From: an archaeon
Lineage (GTDB): Archaea > Asgardarchaeota > Hermodarchaeia > Hermodarchaeales > Hermodarchaeaceae
Assembly: GCA_016550405.1 (NCBI GenBank)
Contig: JABXGX010000309.1
Span: 1 to 16,843, forward strand
Reading direction: 5' to 3'
DNA length: 16,843 nt
Numbering within the stretch: the first letter of the stretch is position 1; every line of letters begins with the position of its first letter. Made by a program: the position numbers and the translations under genes. This document shows positions 13,985 to 16,843 of the stretch, one piece after another. A model generated the notes under the pieces. It was not told where the DNA came from. It ran no database searches and saw nothing but the letters and a program-made list of their open reading frames with translations.

Positions 13985-14077
13985 ACTCTGAGACACCTGG
14001 GAAAAGCGAATGACCTGTCGCCGCCATTGGTGACTTTGGATATAAGATTGCCGAAAATGGCAAATTCCTTTCAATGC

Positions 14078-14479
14078 TTATGTTGTGATGAAAGGCCATC
14101 CTCGAGCAAAAACGGTAACTGTTCCATCTAGATCACCAATACAGGTGATGGTTATTGTATACGACCCCGACGCAACAAGCCATGGTGTCTCGATTCTCGT
14201 TGTGGATGTGGCAATTCCAATTTGACCATGGACATAGTTATTCGAAGCATCACGTATTTCAAAACCCCAGATTGCTGTGACCGAAGTTAGATCAATCACG
14301 AGCTGCATTTGTGCATTGGGCCAGGTGATAACAACAGGAATATCGGTTTGTGATAGAATTCCAGTAAGTGAGATGGATTGAGTGAGTACGGGAAAAGGGT
14401 ATGCAAGCCCAAAATAGATTCCAGCACCAATCACCACAATAAGGACTACAGCGATTGCTACATTACGTTTTCTAACCAA
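14078..14479 (-). CDS. Small N-terminally anchored extracellular protein
   Basis: 133 aa from TTG 14479, about 10 nt after AGGTGG (14490-14495). An in-frame TTG at 14488 is only 1 nt from that Shine-Dalgarno and is less likely. A basic N-terminus (VRKRN) precedes one hydrophobic helix (about residues 6-28), then an extracellular domain of about 100 residues. That domain is rich in Val, Ile and Thr (ISLTGIL, MQLVIDLTSV, GFEIRDASNNYVHGQIGI, GSYTITITCIGDLDGTVTVF), and a beta-sandwich is inferred. I do not recognise a family. Its stop lies 93 bp before the start of the solute-binding protein gene on the same strand, so an operon and a joint surface role are plausible. Confidence 0.65.
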   Translation of the reverse strand: MVRKRNVAIAVVLIVVIGAGIYFGLAYPFPVLTQSISLTGILSQTDIPVVITWPNAQMQLVIDLTSVTAIWGFEIRDASNNYVHGQIGIATSTTRIETPWLVASGSYTITITCIGDLDGTVTVFARGWPFITT

Positions 14480-14523
14480 TTGAATCAAACCACCTTTCGG
14501 GACATTCTTCTTATGTCTAGGAT

Positions 14524-14531
14524 GTATATAG
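14524..14531 (-). promoter_or_regulatory. TATA box for the minus-strand solute-binding unit
   Basis: On the minus strand this reads CTATATAC, a good archaeal TATA element. It is about 45 nt upstream of TTG 14479, leaving a short leader that contains the AGGTGG Shine-Dalgarno at 14490-14495. Confidence 0.5.
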
Positions 14532-14645
14532 CCTTAATCCGAGAGGGATTAGGACAAATTCGTGCGCTTTCCAAAATGCTAAACACAAATAATGATAAGA
14601 ACACTTTATTCATGGATAAGGTTCTTGCACGGAGCGCCTGATACT

Positions 14646-16202
14646 ATGGCAGTTCACGTTGATCTCGTGATTCTGAATGCCAATATTCGAACCATGGATA
14701 CCACAGCACCACTAGCGGAAGCAATGGTGATTAGTAATGAACGGATTTTCGCCATCGGACACAGAGATGAAATTGATGTGTTTCTTGATAAGGCAACGCA
14801 AACCTTAGACATGGAACATCGCACTATATTACCTGGTTTCATTGACACCCATGCACACTTGGCGGGATTAGGACAAAAGATACTTCATCTTGATTTAGGG
14901 AGTACTACCTCACTTGAGGAAGCCCTTCAATTGGTGAAAGAGCGGGCAGATGTAGTTCCAAAAGGCAAACTAATTTTGGGGTATAACTGGGATGAAAGTA
15001 CCTGGAAAACCCCACGATATATCACAAAAGCAGACCTTGATCCTTTAACACCAGATAATCCTGTAATTTTAATTCGCGTTTGTGGACATCTCATTAGCGT
15101 CAATTCGTTCACTTTGCAAAAATTAGATTTAAATTTCGACGAGCCAGGGGTAGACCGAGATTCATCCGGAAAGGTAACAGGAGTTCTGCGTGATATCACC
15201 ATTGATACCGGTAAGTTCCAGACCGGAGAAGAAGACCTTGCGCAAGTAATCCTCGAAGGTTGCCGATATGCCAATAGTGTGGGTATTACATCGCTTCATG
15301 AAAACCTCTACAAGCAGCAACTTCCATTCATTGGAACCTACCTTAAACTTCGACAAGAAAACAAACTGACGGTTCGCATTTATGCGAATTTAGAACGCTT
15401 ATTTTTTGACCTATTAGCAGGACTTGGAATTCCTTCTGGATTGGGCGATGCCTACTTCAGGTTGGGTGGAGTAAAGGTGTTCATCGATGGTTCAATTGGA
15501 GCTCAAACCGCTGCAATATCACAGCCCTACCATGACAAACCCGATTCGGATGGTCTGATGCTCATGGATGAAGAAGATTATCGATACTTGGTTACGGCAG
15601 CAAATGAGCTAGGATTACAGGTGAGTACTCACGCGATTGGTGATCGGGCCATTGAAATGGTGATTCGAGTGCATGAAAACACCAGTAGCCCCGAGGCTGT
15701 CAGAAAACTGCGTCATAACATTATTCATGCGGAAATCCTTACAAAACCACTAATTGAACGAGTAAAGCAATTGGATATACTGCTTCTCCAACAACCGAAT
15801 TTTGTAAACCGTTGGGGACTCCCCGGTGGCATGTATGATGTACGACTAGGTCCCGAACGGGCTAAACAGCTAAACAATTTTCGCCGAATTCTGGATGCGG
15901 GAATCAAAGTTGCTTTCGGTTCTGATTGTATGCCCATGGACCCTATATATGGCATCTATTCGGCTGCAACCCATCCATATCCTTCAATCCGAATTTCGAC
16001 AGAAGAAGCCATAAGGTTGTATACTATTGATGCAGCATTTGCAAGTTTTGAGGAGAACGAGAAAGGAACATTATCCAGAGGAAAACTCGCAGATTTTGTC
16101 ATCCTCTCTGAGGATCCCTTTGAAATCGATCCAGATCAGTTGAAAGATGTCAAAGTGTTAGCAACTTATGTGGGAGGAAAATGCGTTTATTCACGCCTCT
16201 AA
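14646..16202 (+). CDS. YtcJ-like metal-dependent amidohydrolase
   Basis: 518 aa from ATG 14646; an ATG at 14592 would add 18 residues unlike the family. The N-terminal beta-sandwich half (VDLVILNANIRTMD) is followed by the metal-binding H-x-H in GFIDTHAHL (H69, H71). Further family blocks are GYNWDESTW, RVCGHLISVNS, GGVKVFIDGSIGAQTAA (with the Lys that is often metal-bridging), STHAIGDRAIEMVIRVHE, NIIHAEIL and FGSDCMPMDP with the catalytic Asp. The C-terminus returns to the sandwich (GKLADFVILSEDPFEI). This is the Amidohydro_3 group, hydrolysing C-N bonds of cyclic or N-acyl substrates; which substrate is unknown. It is divergent from the solute-binding unit and overlaps the convergent kinase gene by 12 nt. 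Confidence 0.92.
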   Translation: MAVHVDLVILNANIRTMDTTAPLAEAMVISNERIFAIGHRDEIDVFLDKATQTLDMEHRTILPGFIDTHAHLAGLGQKILHLDLGSTTSLEEALQLVKERADVVPKGKLILGYNWDESTWKTPRYITKADLDPLTPDNPVILIRVCGHLISVNSFTLQKLDLNFDEPGVDRDSSGKVTGVLRDITIDTGKFQTGEEDLAQVILEGCRYANSVGITSLHENLYKQQLPFIGTYLKLRQENKLTVRIYANLERLFFDLLAGLGIPSGLGDAYFRLGGVKVFIDGSIGAQTAAISQPYHDKPDSDGLMLMDEEDYRYLVTAANELGLQVSTHAIGDRAIEMVIRVHENTSSPEAVRKLRHNIIHAEILTKPLIERVKQLDILLLQQPNFVNRWGLPGGMYDVRLGPERAKQLNNFRRILDAGIKVAFGSDCMPMDPIYGIYSAATHPYPSIRISTEEAIRLYTIDAAFASFEENEKGTLSRGKLADFVILSEDPFEIDPDQLKDVKVLATYVGGKCVYSRL

Positions 16203-16843
16203 GGGACGGTTGCGCATTAGGAACGCAGAAGTTTCCTGTAATGTCGGGAATAGTGACTGATCTGAATGGCGTGATACACGAAGGGCAGCAACAGCATTGG
16301 CAAAGACTGCTGCACGACCCATTGTGGCCCCAGATATCATACTTACTGCAAACCCAGCATCAAAGGCATCTCCCGCGGCTGTGGTGTCAACCACGGGTAC
16401 TTCAAACCCAGGGACTAGGTGTTGGTCTGTTTTTGTCGCCAATAAGCACCCTTTAGCCCCTAATTTCACAACCAATGATCGAGCCCCAGAGCCTAATAAT
16501 TTCACAGCCCCTTTTCGAGGAGTACTTTCCCCTGTAAGGGCATTTACCTCTGCAGCATTGGGGAAGAAGACATCAACATAATGGAGAAGATCTAAGACTT
16601 CTTCGACGGTGCGAGTGGACCAATTATCGGGATCCCAGCCAGTATCCAAGGATGTGGTTGCTCCACGAGCCTGGGCGAGTTTTAGTAATTTCTTAGCAAG
16701 TTTTCCTCGAAGCGATTTAAGTAAGTGATAACCGGCTAGATGGACCCAGCGAGGTGGTGTGTCAGTTTGCAAACAGCGCTCCAGAGCCTTGGTTTCTAAT
16801 TCTGCAATAGTTCCTTGATAAGTGATGAATCCCCGCTCCCCAT
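16191..16843 (-). CDS. PfkB-family carbohydrate kinase (5' partial)
   Basis: The frame is open to the window edge, so the N-terminal part is missing; about 216 residues are visible, beginning GERGFITYQGT, which matches the middle of PfkB sugar kinases. Later blocks are WVHLAGYHLL, SLDTGWDPDNWS, VDVFFPNAAEVNALTG (nucleotide-side strand), SLVVKLGAKGCLLAT and the PfkB signature DTTAAGDAFDAGFAV, whose last Asp is the catalytic base. The family phosphorylates sugars or nucleosides (ribokinase, fructokinase, KDG kinase and archaeal nucleoside kinases); the substrate-determining N-terminal region lies outside the window. The C-terminus overlaps the end of the amidohydrolase gene by 12 nt. Confidence 0.9.
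   Translation of the reverse strand, partial: GERGFITYQGTIAELETKALERCLQTDTPPRWVHLAGYHLLKSLRGKLAKKLLKLAQARGATTSLDTGWDPDNWSTRTVEEVLDLLHYVDVFFPNAAEVNALTGESTPRKGAVKLLGSGARSLVVKLGAKGCLLATKTDQHLVPGFEVPVVDTTAAGDAFDAGFAVSMISGATMGRAAVFANAVAALRVSRHSDQSLFPTLQETSAFLMRNRPLEA

Noticed and set aside
13984..14074. 30-residue upstream extension of the solute-binding protein from TTG 14074
   Set aside because: It would bury the signal sequence, and a Shine-Dalgarno supports ATG 13984.
14378..14641. 87-residue plus-strand frame in the divergent gap
   Set aside because: It overlaps the small anchored protein gene and the promoter region; composition is not protein-like and no family is seen.
16297..16581. 94-residue plus-strand frame at the right end
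   Set aside because: It is antisense to the PfkB kinase, whose signature motif is intact.
1..16843. tRNA, rRNA, CRISPR array, transposon or prophage genes
   Set aside because: No cloverleaf-like sequence, regular spacer repeat, transposase/integrase motif or terminal inverted repeat was seen on reading both strands; a covariance-model scan was not possible.

Overview
The window looks archaeal, most likely from an Asgard-type archaeon. The evidence is archaeal TATA boxes (clearest at 5859-5868), a mix of leaderless and Shine-Dalgarno starts (ATG with several TTG/GTG), a membrane-anchored surface protein with a C-terminal helix after a GIPGFPWE-type motif, an archaeal Dps-like ferritin and a helix-turn-helix/RDD fusion. 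Asgard is inferred from protein style, not from a marker gene. No rRNA, tRNA, CRISPR array, insertion sequence or integrase was found, and all gene-free gaps are under about 200 bp.

Layout. At the left edge is the 3' part of a membrane protein joining a winged-helix DNA-binding domain to an RDD membrane domain (1-677). A secreted, C-terminally anchored surface protein follows (836-2233), ending at a hairpin/T-tract terminator. From 2396 to 8981 lies a stretch rich in iron and redox genes: a ferredoxin with a cysteine-rich C-terminal domain, a PrxQ/BCP-type peroxiredoxin, a ferritin, a tiny desulforedoxin, a Dps-like ferritin (DPSL) and a hemerythrin. Inside it are two NAD-salvage genes, nicotinate phosphoribosyltransferase (pncB) and a nicotinamidase-type hydrolase (pncA-like), plus an EamA-type transporter. 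From 9109 to 11995 come a four-helix membrane protein, a SAM methyltransferase, an unrecognised protein and an alpha/beta hydrolase. On the minus strand at 12011-14479 is a two-gene unit: a small anchored extracellular protein and a family-5 ABC solute-binding protein whose halves appear in swapped order. The right end has a YtcJ-like amidohydrolase converging on a PfkB-family sugar kinase that runs off the window.

How the genes may work together. The peroxiredoxin, desulforedoxin, two ferritins and hemerythrin fit peroxide removal, iron storage and O2/NO handling in an anaerobe exposed to oxygen. The ferredoxin and ferritin genes share a palindrome, TTAAC-N3-GTTAA, in their promoters, which suggests one iron- or redox-responsive regulator. 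The nicotinamidase and PncB together would convert nicotinamide to nicotinate mononucleotide. The two points most worth a second look are the apparent circular permutation of the solute-binding protein and the shared palindrome.
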